DNA from: Ceratodon purpureus
Lineage: Eukaryota; Streptophyta; Bryopsida; Pseudoditrichales; Ditrichaceae
Length of the DNA stretch: 64,000 nt
Assembly (NCBI GenBank): GCA_014871385.1
Contig: CM026421.1
Location: 11,979,128-12,043,127, forward strand
Direction: 5' to 3'
The translations under genes were made by a program, and so were the position numbers. Numbering within the stretch: position 1 is the first letter of the stretch; each line of letters begins with the position of its first letter. The notes beneath the pieces are model-generated. The model was not told where the DNA came from. It ran no database searches and was given only the letters and a program-made list of their open reading frames with translations. Positions 34,321-46,460 of this stretch are shown here, in pieces.

Positions 34321-37117
34321 GAATATTATTTTTTTATATACTTTAAATAGAATTTATGCATTAAAGAAAACAAATCAATAGATCCAACAACTCTGTATAA
34401 ATTTTTGATGTAAAAAAGAGGAATTCAAAAAAGAAATATACTTTAATTTTAAATTAATGTATAATAAAATATAAAGATAAGGGTCCACATCTTATTTTGA
34501 TCCCAATATAAAGACATTAGATTTTAAACTTCTTTAATAGTGTCATCAATGTCAACAACATTCCAATGTTGTTCAAAGATCTCAATGTAAAAGTATCAAT
34601 CAAGGATAAGCTTTAGAGAAATAATTACATGAAGACTTCTCACATCCAAATAAGAAGATAAGGTGATGGAGACATCACCTTTTGAATAAAGAAGAGGAGC
34701 AATTGAACTTGTGTAAGAGTGTTAGTTAACCTCAAACTTTGAACAAATACATAATAATTTATTTTTTACAACCATTTGCAAGTCCAAAGACGAAATACAA
34801 AACTCAATTGTAATGGACAAAAGGTGCAAGAGTTCATGTACAAGAAGCAAACACAAAAAAGAGCTAAAGCAATGAGCTACACGATGACGGCTTATGCTTG
34901 CTTACATTTTTTTTGAGTAAAGTTTATTTGTAACAAAAGCACGATATTGGCAGAACAAGAAAGAAGGTGCCTACCTTCGAACACATACCTTCTTAATCGT
35001 AAATTAATTAGTAAATTTATCACTTGGGTGTTTTTGAATTATTACAATTAATATTACAGCTAACTTCATAATTTTTTATTTTTTTTTTTGTTTTAGATTT
35101 GAATCATAAGTTTTATAAAAACAAGCAATGTATTTAGAAGTCCAATTTTTTTATATTTGAGGATGAATAATAAATAATCTCTTAGAAAATAAATATCAAT
35201 AAAGAATATTTTAAATAAATATTTATAATATGAATCTTAATATTTATTACTTATTTTGTTTTATCTTTAATTGACCAACTTCTTGATATTATTGTTCTCA
35301 GATTGAATGCCGTTCTTTAAAGAATTTTTGGTCTCACTCCGACCTCATTAGGTGTGGATGACTATACAAAATTGCAATAAACATTATTTTTGATAGAAAC
35401 ATTGTAGCCAATTGCAGACATATCTAAATATTGGGCGACTATGTCATGAGTTGCACACACAGAACAGATCTTTATCCACGTCTCTAGAAAATGTTCCTTC
35501 ACTAGTGTACAATTTTGCATTGTTTCTCCACTTGCAAAAAAATATGCGTAACTCTTTTAAGAAGATTTGTAAATAGCTATGAAGATAAATGGTAATTGTA
35601 TTATAATTTGTTTGGATTTGATTTCTAATTTGATCATGTGAAATGTTTTAGTTCATTATTTTTATCTATGAATAAATTTCTCATGGTTCTAAATGTTTGC
35701 AATTATTTTACTTTTTTGGCTACTATGAAATTTGTATACATGTGTTAAATATGGAATTTTATGAAGTTTTTGTGTCCAATTTTTTAAAGTCATTTATAAT
35801 AATCAATCCAAGACAAATCCATTTTCCTTATTTTTACAACCAAATTTGGCCTTTGGAGAAGGCTCAAGCTTAAATATGTTACAATGAAGAATGTTGTAAT
35901 TACTTTGTAAATTAGCATTCAAAAGATACCACATAGGATTAGTGATTAGATATATTTTATTTTTTTGGGAAAATAGAAGATCATGCATTTGAACTTGTGC
36001 TTGGTGGTTTCAACATTTTAGCACCTTCCGTGGTATTCTAGATGTTGACATTTTATACATTTTTATGTGTGTTATCATGAAATGTACATTTTAAATTATA
36101 TTTTTATTCTCTTCTTAATCACAATTTTTTTAAGATTCTAAAAATTATATAAAATAAAATTTAAAAGAATTTATAATTCTATTGTAACATAGTAGATTAC
36201 TTGGAAGCTCAATTGAATGGATGTATAATTATTTCTTATTATATAGATACATTTTTTTAGCTGATATTTACAAAAAACTTCCTACTACTATCACAAATTA
36301 AAAAGCGCAAAGGAATATTTGACATTGAGAACAACCTCAAAGTTGAACGACGTGTAGAAAATAAATCATTTTAAAGAAGTATTGAGTTGTCTCTAAACAA
36401 ATCCAGACCAACGCATCTTGGAGTGCCATGTTAAACTTGATAGGGAAATCAACCTTGACTTAATTTAAATGTATGAAAATATATTTTAGAAAATACCAAA
36501 ATAGTGTTTTAAACCAACATCCATTTTAGTGATGAAAGTTCATGATGGATTCATAGGGCCATGACATTACATGAATCACAAACACTAAAAAAGAACTGTA
36601 TGAAATAGAAATAATATTCTTGCATTTTGTCATACATAAATCAATTTAATCTAGCTAAATTTTTGCAAATTAGACTTCAAAAGACTTCAAAGAGTTTTTA
36701 ATAAATTGGAATACATATCCATGTATTTGTCATTATGTCATCCCATATTGAATAGTCAACAATCCTTGTGCACAAATGCAAGCATTTGTAGGCTCATCTA
36801 TTTAAACAATACCAAGTAGGACTTGTCTCTACCGCCCTTTAATTCACCCTGTACGAAGGTTCATGGTACAGCCAATACATATGGATTTCAAATTCAAAAC
36901 CTTCAATGTTTCAACAAATGCTCTAATCATTCAACCTTAACAAGATGTATATATACCAATATAAAAGTGGTTTATTTTTTTATATTACAGTTCTAAATAA
37001 AAACAAATGCATTATTGAAGTACAATTCAGTAGCTATTTACACATGGTTTTTTGATATCAAGCTACAATTTGAGACAATGACTTTAAGACCAAAAACATG
37101 TCTAAATTTTTTACTAC

Positions 37118-37965
37118 TTTTAACCCCTAAAGTTCTAAGACAACCAAAATGGCCGTTTGCGATTCTGGTAAGGCCACTGTGGATTCATTCTATTTTAGAT
37201 TTTGAGACTTTTTTTGGTGGTAGATGTGGACAGTAGATTTCCAAAAAGTTACAAAACGCAACGTTTGGACTCACGGTTCATGAGTTAGAGCGTTTTAAAG
37301 ATTTCAGCCAAACTTTGGGCAAGCTCTCAGCCACTGTGAATGCAACAAATTCTGCCCAAAACTGCCCAAAACTGCCCAAAATCTGCCCAAAGACGAAACT
37401 TTGAAATTCCACTAGAAATTGAGATTTTGATGTTTTTCGAAAATAGAAATTTCTATGTATAGAGAAGGCAGTAGACCATGTTCCCATTGTTTGGATTTTC
37501 AATCCAAGAATTTTTCATGTGCTATTCTTATTGTCAAAAAAGGCCTTTGTTTGTGAATTTCAGCATACCCCTTAGCGGAAAATGATTTTTTTGGCAACCT
37601 TCCACAACTTTTTTGAATAGGATATTTTTAGGACATGTACCTAACTCACTTAGAAACAAGAATATGGAGAGACTCATTCCATATCTACTTTTAAAAATGA
37701 TTTTTTGGGCCTTCAAAACTCCAATGTCCCCTTTTTCGCAGGAAAAAAAAAACTTGTTTTTCAACTTTGAACGTTATGATCTTGCAATTGATGAGGAATG
37801 AGTATGTGAGATTTGGTGGACATGTAGATATAGAAGTTAGCTACAAGATCTTACGGTTCGATGTACTGAAAAAGATTCCAAGTTTGCAAAATCACCTTGC
37901 TTTGAAGAGGGGCTGTTTTGAGGCAGTTTTGATGATAAATACCCTCACAACTTTAGGGGTTAAAA
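37118..37965. repeat. 17-bp inverted repeat flanking about 850 bp
   Basis: ttttaacccctaaagtt at 37118-37134 is the exact reverse complement of 37949-37965. The interior has no convincing frame. It may mark the ends of a short transposon relic, but no target-site duplication was found. Confidence 0.5.
37352..37391. repeat. Decamer tandem repeat (ctgcccaaaa, four units)
   Basis: Four successive units of ctgcccaaaa, the last with one inserted t and one changed base. Simple slippage product. Confidence 0.9.
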
Positions 37966-38065
37966 CATTGTATAAAACTCTAAAATATCTACACAAAATG
38001 TTATAAAATGTCTTAATCCACCCCTTTTAGTAGCGACCTTTGGAACTTTTACTCCGACCCTTGAG

Positions 38066-39523
38066 TTAAAGTTCTAAAAAAATGGAATCTGAGACGGACA
38101 TTCCAATCCATCCGGAATCATCGACCGTGAAGAGGGGAAGATCGCCTCCGGGATGATTCTCGGCAGCAGTGACCACTCGGACTCCGAAACGCAATCTTAT
38201 CACAAAACACAACACCTTCAGCATCAGTAGTCTCCGAAGTGTGTTCGAAGGAGCGTGAATCATCAGCAACTTGGCATATGAAATCATCACCCCTTCCAAT
38301 GCTTCCATTCTCCGAACTATTTGCCCATTAGGACAGTATCACACACGTTATCTGCAACTGACATGGTCTAGAATCGTGCCGCAATACTAGGATGGGCTAG
38401 ACATAGATTTGGGCAACTTTCCTTGCCAACATGGATGGTGGGCGGAATGCGGGTGATGCGGAATGCGGTGGTGCTTGCTGGCAGCCTAGAAGCTTGCAGT
38501 TGGGAGTTGGAATATTATTGAGTATGTAACTTCAGTCGGCCAGTGACTCACCGAGGTTGCAAAGATGACGGCTGTTCGGAGTCCTGGGAGAGGTCGTCTG
38601 TGATGGACTCATGTCCTTTTTCATGAGGGGTCGGCGTTACGATGTGCAGCTGGAAGAGCGTAAGGATAGATCTGCAAGATCTGGTAAATGTGGGGTTGAG
38701 CCAGTGTGGAGCACTTGGTGATCGGATATCTACGAAATTGATGCTGTCAGCCCGGATTATCCTCTAGGCTTGGCTAGGTTGTAGATACAAGTGGGGTGGG
38801 AGACTATGTATATAAACTGACATGAGTTGCAGTGAACCAGATTCACAGTAACATGCCAGCCTTTGCTTTCTCTCTTGCTCACATGATGTTCTCATAGCTT
38901 TGTTGATCTGCATTTAGACTGAAATGTTTAAATCTGCACTGTTGAATTGGTTTACTGGTAGAAACGAGATAGTTCACTCTCTCAACATGAGCTTGGTCTG
39001 TCGACTACTGTGGACATTCCTTGGCTGCTACAATTTGGCATGACACACTCTTTCATTGAACGTGTGAACTGTTGTGTCTTTGCATGGGAATACTGTGACT
39101 GAGAGTTTCGTGCCAAGCTGTGTGCATCCAAGGATTTTCTTCCACGCATACTCACACCACTAGCCCCTCCTGATTCATTGAATCCAGGCCTGACCAGGTG
39201 TGCATTGGTTTCGAAAAGGCATACGTTTCTCCATGGATCGGGACTTTGGAAGTATTCGTCACCGCCAGTAACCTGCATTTTACATAGGTATTTTGCACTA
39301 AGTTATTTATCATCTAGAGCCTTTCTCGATTGAATACATTTGCAGGCTGCCTAGCTACCATCTTGTACGTTGTCTACACTGAAGAATCACACCTGCTTTA
39401 CTTCATTGAGTAAATACAATGTAGATTTTATGCAGCTCGGTTTAGGGTTTTTAAGTATTGCTAAACAACGTTTACAGGTTTAATGAGTTATTCAACTGTC
39501 AATACACTAACTATATATCTGGT
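38066..39523. other. Gene-free region, moderately GC-rich
   Basis: About 1.45 kb. The base composition is closer to that of genes than in the tract before it, but the frames at 38066-38308 and 38982-39278 show no domain. A TATATAAA-like string lies near 38810 on the plus strand and could be a promoter for a non-coding transcript. The text gccaagctgtgtgcatccaagg near 39114 recurs in altered form near 43524, so part of this region is repeated. Confidence 0.5.
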
Positions 39524-39929
39524 CATGTAAGAATTTATGAATGGCTCTCTGAATATCTCTTCGCTAATAATCGAGTTTACAACATCTCTCATGCAACAGG
39601 TACTCTGCATGACGGTCAGTAAAGATTTTAGCTTTAACAAGTTAATTGGAACTTTTCTTTAAAAGTTCTGTGATTCTCTCAGTCTGATACAGGTCTATAC
39701 AACGTTCTCGTATTAAGGCATAACTTGGCTTCTTGAATGGTTAGAAGGGTTACTGAGTTATGGTGTATCAGACTCAGAGAATCACAGAACTTTTAAAGAA
39801 AAGTTCCAATTAACTTGTTAAAGCTAAAATCTTTACCGACCGTCATGCAGAGTACCTGCTGCATGTGAGATGTTGTAAACTCAATTACGCAAAGAGATAT
39901 TCAGAGAGCCATTCGTAAACTCTTACATA
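39524..39929. repeat. Long near-perfect inverted repeat (foldback), arms about 167 bp
   Basis: The arm at about 39524-39691 pairs with about 39764-39929; the loop is about 72 bp. Reading the right arm on the minus strand, whole stretches match without change, for example aaagattttagctttaacaa, and the total is about 10 to 12 mismatches over the arm. RNA from either strand would fold into a long hairpin. It could be a foldback transposon or a small-RNA (siRNA or young miRNA) source. No open frame lies in the arms. Confidence 0.85.
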
Positions 39930-42900
39930 GCATCGGTCGCAGTAAATTTCGTTAACTAGTCAACGAAACTGACTTATTGCAAAGTTCGAACGTTCATTAT
40001 CATTGTTTATCAAACCTAAACCTAGTGTTGTTTACCGTCACAACGAGATGCTGAGTTCTAACCAACTCGCAGAATGAACTTGACCCTGTTCAACAGCCTT
40101 TAAAAATGTACAAATTCAGCTAAAAGTAGAAATGTACTTCTCGACATCCGTCTAGTATACAGAGTTGTCCGTGCAGTATAATACGATAACCGTATCTAAT
40201 CAAACGATGCAAGTTGCAAGTACTGGTACGGTATTACCAGGTCTTTGTAGGGTAGTGGATGCTGCCGCCCAACCATTCAAGAAGCCAAGTTGACGTTCAA
40301 CACAGCCTCTAACCCTCAGTTTTCAGATGTTGCGCCGCGCATGAGCACTTGTTTCGCCTGAGTCTGTGTCGGCGAGTTGGAGGTTCACAGCTCGTTTGTT
40401 GCAGCGGCAGTTTCTGTGAACGGACTGACTGATTCGGTGGGTATTAGTCTAGGGCGGCAGAACTCGTACCTACTCGGCATTACAGTGGTTTGCTATTACA
40501 AAGTCGAACGGAGCGTTCATTTCTAGTGTCCAATCTTAGTGTGACTCAAGTAGCGAGCAAGAGTTTTGCCAGAAAGAAGTGAGTTCCTCCACGACATGAC
40601 GGTTACATGAACATGTAACCATCATCAAAAATCCTTCAATAGGGTTTTGCAGTCCTGGTGATCTGGCGGACCTCTTCCTGTCTACTTGAAGTCACAATAA
40701 GATGGGGTCACACGTTCTCCCTCTAGATAGCCTTGCATATTTTGTGTGCAGATTCTGAACCTCAAAGGCATTACGAAATTGCAGGTTCACGTACTGCCTT
40801 TCAGAAGGAATTCGTCGTTAGGCGTTGGACTTCGGCGCCTGGAGGATCAACCGGTTATAGAAAAGGAAAATGTTGATCCGATTTCTATGGTAAGGCATTT
40901 TCGCAAAGAGTTACGTACCTTGCCTCATTCTCTTCATCAACTGGTGTAAACGTGATTGCAGCAGTCAATTATCAATGATAAAACATGATAATATAACAGT
41001 ATCAAGTAGGTTTAAGCTTTGAAGCATGAGACTACTGCACGTCCTTATTTGAATACGTTTGAATACATTTGAACTAGTCGAAGCACTCTACCTTTAATGA
41101 CAAGCCGGTACCCAAATACTATCTAGATTACGGAGGAGAACGGTTACAGTCGAAGATGCAACGACGTTGAGTATTCTAAGCAAATTGAGTAATTCAATTA
41201 ATTTGGGACACATACGAATTGGGTAAACGAGCCCAATCGAGTCTGCTATGATCATGTCGAACATGTTCAAGCCGTTAAACTTAATGCTACATAAACTGGT
41301 AAACATATTAGGGTTTTGAATCAGTATGGAATAGAACATTTAACTGATGCATACAATGATAACATTCATGCACTTGACAAACGCATACAATGGAGACAGT
41401 TATTCAACATTGCGTCTAGGTTCGTTGCTAGCAAACTAGTTCCTTCACAGCATTTATCGTACGGTATAGTTGCTAGTGTTTTTTTGAATCTTTGTTTCTT
41501 TGATTAATTCATCAATCTTAGTAAAGCATTGACTATGATGATGCTCTAGATAAAACTTTTATGCAGAAAATACGAAACGGGCACACAATCCAATGAAACA
41601 CATTCCTAAATGCAACCACGAATCGTACCATCTATCTGCTGCTAGCCGCAAGCAACTAGATGCTTTACTCGTACTGAACTTCGAAGTTGCCATACATTAA
41701 ATCAATTGTAAGTCAATAATACTACGTTTCAACTTCATGATAGTTTGCAGTGTGACCAAGAAGGTACTCACATGTTACATGGTGAACTTAGCTCAAGCCA
41801 CAAGCTGGACCGACTTTGGACAGCTTCCCACGTTTGGATTGAAAATCTGCAGAAAGTCCAAGTCGCAGAGTTAATAATGTCAGTTCAAGTCATTTCACAA
41901 ATTAGAGAAGGTTATGAAAGAAACGCAGCTCCAATGTCTGACTTCCACTTCGAACTAAGTCTTCATTAGCAAAAACCATGTGAAAATTCATCTGTTGTGC
42001 AGTCGTTACATTGTGCGAGTCAACTTAGCTGTCGATTTACAGATTTGAATGCCATTGAACTTGTCTGCTCCCGAAGCCATTGACGTTGCAATAGCAACCT
42101 TGTACCTCAAAGCAGCATTCTGGCCAGTACGGAAGGAACATCTGGAGCCCCAATGCAGTACGATGACTAGCAACGTTAGTGTAATCAGCACCATTACAAA
42201 CGTTTCCATATAGTCATAACTCTAGTAGCTAGCTGCAGTTTTTGAACTCTTTATTCATCAAACAGTTTCTCAATTATAACTACAATTAACGTCCTTGAAA
42301 ATAATGCCGAGCGTATGAAAGCATAACTCCAAGACTTCGTAGTACTAACAACGTCAAACTTACGAAAGTACAAGCACTCACAACTTATCACTTGTATAAC
42401 GTCACAACAGCTCACGACAACAGACAAAAGTGGATTTTAAGTCGCTACTGCAGCCACAGCATTGCGTCAAGTAAGCTAGTCAGAACAAGAAAATTTCTTC
42501 AGAACTAGCCTAGCTAGATTCATATTTGATGACAAATGTTTGTTTTATATTCCTTGAAACGTCAACTGGATTTTAGTCCCTTCTTGAGTTTTCAACCATT
42601 GATCCTTTGATAAGCTGGGGTATCTTGGTTGATAGGTGAACTTGAATGTTTTATTCCAATCAACACACTTTGACCTGTATGACTCTAAGCAGGGAAGAGT
42701 ACATACCACTACCAACTGGTGCCGAACGACATACAAGTGCTCATTCAAATGTCTCGAACATGTGTGGCAGATCTTTTTAGAGATTGAAAGTGATCAGCAC
42801 GGATGCAAGAACCGAAGAAACATAGAATCTTCAAACCAACTCAGTACTCCATAATATGCACACAACAGATGCATTTCACATGGACTAAAGGCAGAATCAG

Positions 42901-45900
42901 CGCTTGAGAGGCTACAGAAGCAAATGGGTCTAATGCTCTCGAGTATGTTCTCCAAAACTTCAAGAGAACGTTGACATTGTTGAAACAATTTACTGCAGTG
43001 CAAACGACATGAATATGAACCGAATCGTCCACTCTACTTTTTTCCTCAAGCTCTTATCCAGGCCGTTACAATGTTACATTTAAGCACGAAAAATAAAAAA
43101 TCTCCATTTCTGCACCCATTGAATGAAGGGTTCGGTACAGTATTCCTCAATGAGGACGAAGTCAGACATCGCCTACCTCTTGGTTGCACACAGCTTGGCA
43201 CGAATCTCCCCTTGTATAACCATTAATTGTGAGGGCTCCATCTACTCTGAAACGCTAATCTGTACCTCATCTATATGTCTTCACCGTTACAAAAATCCGA
43301 GTATGGTCTTAATTCTGCTAGAATTGAACTACATAATCTACATTGCAGCTGAGTAAAGAATGCCGAGCTTACCAGACTTAGTCAGTACGGACGCTATCCA
43401 TCAGACATGTAGCTAATTGATCAATCAAAGTGTGTCGGGATAAGCTGCAGGAACTAAGAAGCGAAGACTTAAACAGAAGCTGTACCCTAAGTCAATTATG
43501 GTGTTTACAAGTTTAAGAGTGTCGTGCCAAGCTGTAGCATCCAAGGAGTGGCATGCAATTGCACATCTCCGAAGGTCCGCAGTGCTCAACCACTCAGGTG
43601 CTAGCAATAGATTGAGACAGGAGATGACCTGCTCTACACCTATGAATATACTCCAGAGGCTCACGAAAGATGGTTGCCAGGAAGGCTTCAGTTTGAACAG
43701 TACGACTGCAATGACCGTGCGAATCCTCACTGCCTTATTCAGGCCCGGTGTGGTTTCAATCGTAGCCATACCAGAACTTATACAAGGCATTCATCGAGAT
43801 TCTCGTCCATTATCAAGCAATTCAGCAGAAGGATCCAGAATTTCAGACAAAAATCATCACGGTGGCAATGTCGGATTCAACAATCCGCAGCGTGATATTT
43901 TCAAGTTGTGGTAGATATTTTATAAACCCGGGGTAATCTTACCGGCTTTTTAATCTCATCATTTTCCCCCCTCTAACCTTTCGCAGGCACAAAACAAATA
44001 ACAATCCCTGTGTCTGAGATGATAATTATCCAAATCACCTCACCAGTCCTGATGTGTACACTGCGAAAACCTCTCAAACGCACATGGTAGTAGAACTTTG
44101 CCCTTTCAAATCCATGAAAAGCTCAGACTCACACCAAAATACTTCCGAGTCTCATCACCAAAACACCAAAACACCACAGGTAAAAAAAACCTGGAAAAGA
44201 CTTAATGATATCCTCCCATGAAATCGTCATAACAGTACAAACAACACCCCTATTTTAACGAACCGATAACTTAAACTATTCTCAAACGCTCAAGGGACGT
44301 GAGCACCTCCGAAACTGCACGACCCGCCTACCCACATTGATCTTTCAGCTAAAAGCCAGACGCCCATCTGACAAATTCTAACGCCATAATGACCATCGCA
44401 CTAGCTCCACTGCAACCTGCATCTTGCAGTGGGAACGGAAGCACCGGTTCCTTGCCCGAAACTTGCAGATATTTGCTCACTAGCCGCAAGTCAATGGCGG
44501 GATGGCACCACGGGAGACGAGATGTGCTTCCCCGTGGGACCAGAGCCACGCCGCAGCGACACCTGATGGTGCTCCAGCCCTGATTTTTCATGAGCTGCCG
44601 GTTTAGGTGGCAGTGCTCCGAGGCTGTCTCTCCACCTGGCCAAGGGCAGTGCCTCTTTTCAAAAGGCGCCGAATAGTCATTCTGAGCTCCATCATTGCGC
44701 CATCTTCACCTCGGCATTCCTTTAAGTAAGTTTTTCTCTCGCAAATCATCGACGTCTGATGCTTGCTCGGATGCTAAAAACATGATTCTACCGATTTTGC
44801 CAAAGTGACTGTCACAAAGTTTTTCTGACTGTTTCAATAATATTTATCAGAGTTGGAGGATAATGAAATGATGGTGTTTGGATTAAATGCTTGGCTGAAT
44901 TTCTAGGATGCACTATATTTGATATTTGGCTGTCTGAACATTGGGTTTCATGTCTTGATGAATCGTTTGGAGTTTTTGTCTAGTTGAATTGCTGAGTTGA
45001 ATGTGTCTTGCCATGCCATGTGCTACAAGCAAGTAGAGGTTAAGTGGAGAAATTAACATGTGTTTATTATTTTAAAGTAGGGTTAATTAAAGGTGGCAAG
45101 AGATAAGGTTATACGATTGTTTTTTGGACCAACTTTGAATATAAGAGTATTTTTTTATTGTAAAGAAACATATTTTATTAGAAATGCAATTTTATTTGTG
45201 GTTTATTTTTTTAAAATTGGAAATTTTATGATTTTTGAAAGTCAAGAGTATCTTTGACATCCATCAATAAGTTTACTCGTGTCCAAGGTTTGTAATATTA
45301 GTTAATGGCATTCTAAACCACCATACATTTTTTTCAAAGATTTTCAATGCTTGGTATAATATTAGTAGGTTATTTTCTTGTATTAATAAATTTTTGTTGG
45401 TTCTAAATTCAACAATTAATGGTTACCAAATAGATTTAACATGTGATTTTGGAAGGGTTGGTAGTTGTCATGTGTTTCTACTTTGTTCCTTGAGTGTGGT
45501 TAATGGATGTTTACTAAATTAAAACTACCTCAACATATTAAACAAAGATTCTTATCACAATTGGCATGTGGATGCTTGTCAAGAGTTCCCACTCATTCAT
45601 TCAAAGATATAAGCTTTTGTAGATAGAATAGTTTTCAAACTTACCCCATGGTTGAATCTTCATGATAGTTGTCCATTGCTTTAATATACCATTGTATTCA
45701 ATTTAGCTCAATAAGAAATGTTAGGGTTGGCATTGGCAACCAAACTATGGAGGAAGGTGAGAAAATTTGCCCAATCACAATAGTTGGTATGCTAATTTGT
45801 TCTGTAACTCTTCTCAATAACAATTGCAATAGTTGGTTTGCTAATTTATTCTGTAACTCTTCTCAACAAGTAAGTTATGCTAAATATAGGAAGTTTTGCT

Positions 45901-46460
45901 ACATTATAGGGAGTTGTATCTCACAGTATGATACTTCCCAAGAGTACTTATCAGATGCTTGAAACCCAATAATATGTAATCTGCCTCTAGGAAGCACACA
46001 ATTACACAACATCACTTTGCATCAAGATTGAATCTACTAATGACAATGCACTTCCATGTTTCTGCAAACATCTCATAGTCCATCTACATTTAAGTGCATA
46101 GAATTGGCAAAGATAAATAATAGCAACGCCAATTTTCCAGCCATGTAAATTGAGCTGATTTCTTCTCGTTGATTTGATAAATTGAGAGCTTTATGACATT
46201 TCCGATCCTATACTTTTCAACAATCTGCATGAATCATTGATTTTCCTACTGCTAAACTTGATATAATGTACAACAACCTAACTCTCTTGTAATGAAACAA
46301 ATAAATACTTCCTCTGATCTTCTTTCCGTCTAAAATACAACTGATCCCCGAAAATCTTTCCTCCCGCATCTAAATAGATATATACCCACGTGGTACAAAA
46401 GACTAACGTGAAACCTTTGTTCCAACCCAATAGTCATATGTTTACTGAGGCAAGGGAAAC
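39930..46460. other. Gene-free region between the foldback and the Piezo gene
   Basis: About 6.5 kb. Between 40000 and 43900 composition is mixed, and open frames on both strands (for example 43425-43914, 42794-43032 and 41745-41969) are short and overlap each other in antisense. None shows a domain or a splice chain that I can extend. A GC-richer patch at 44340-44660 has small frames on both strands (44389-44583 plus, 44349-44591 minus) without support. 44700-46460 is AT-rich and includes the Piezo 3' UTR. Confidence 0.5.
45777..45870. repeat. Two-copy 49-bp direct repeat
   Basis: caatagttggtatgctaatt at about 45778 recurs at about 45827 with few changes, each followed by ttctgtaactcttctcaa. 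Local duplication; function unknown. Confidence 0.85.

Larger units (their letters stand above)
33051..38065. other. AT-rich gene-free tract with minisatellites
   Basis: About 5 kb of AT-rich sequence. Frames such as 33687-33959, 35803-35988, 37015-37236 and 37534-38006 are short and have no recognisable domain. A minisatellite (34204-34320), a decamer repeat (37352-37391) and a 17-bp inverted pair (37118/37965) are listed separately. I see no intact transposon gene. Confidence 0.6.

Noticed and set aside
37015-38006. Possible transposon protein fragments between the 17-bp inverted ends
   Set aside because: The short frames on both strands show no transposase or polymerase motif; only the inverted ends are reported.
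38800-38830. TATATAAA-like promoter motif
   Set aside because: No downstream gene or splice chain supports it; mentioned only as a possible start of a non-coding transcript.
43425-43914. Overlapping open frames on both strands (121 and 138 codons)
   Set aside because: They overlap in antisense, show no domain and cannot be extended by splice sites into a gene model.
44349-44591. Small frames on both strands in a GC-rich patch
   Set aside because: Neither strand has a recognisable domain, and each could be the shadow of the other; possible exon of an unknown gene but unsupported.
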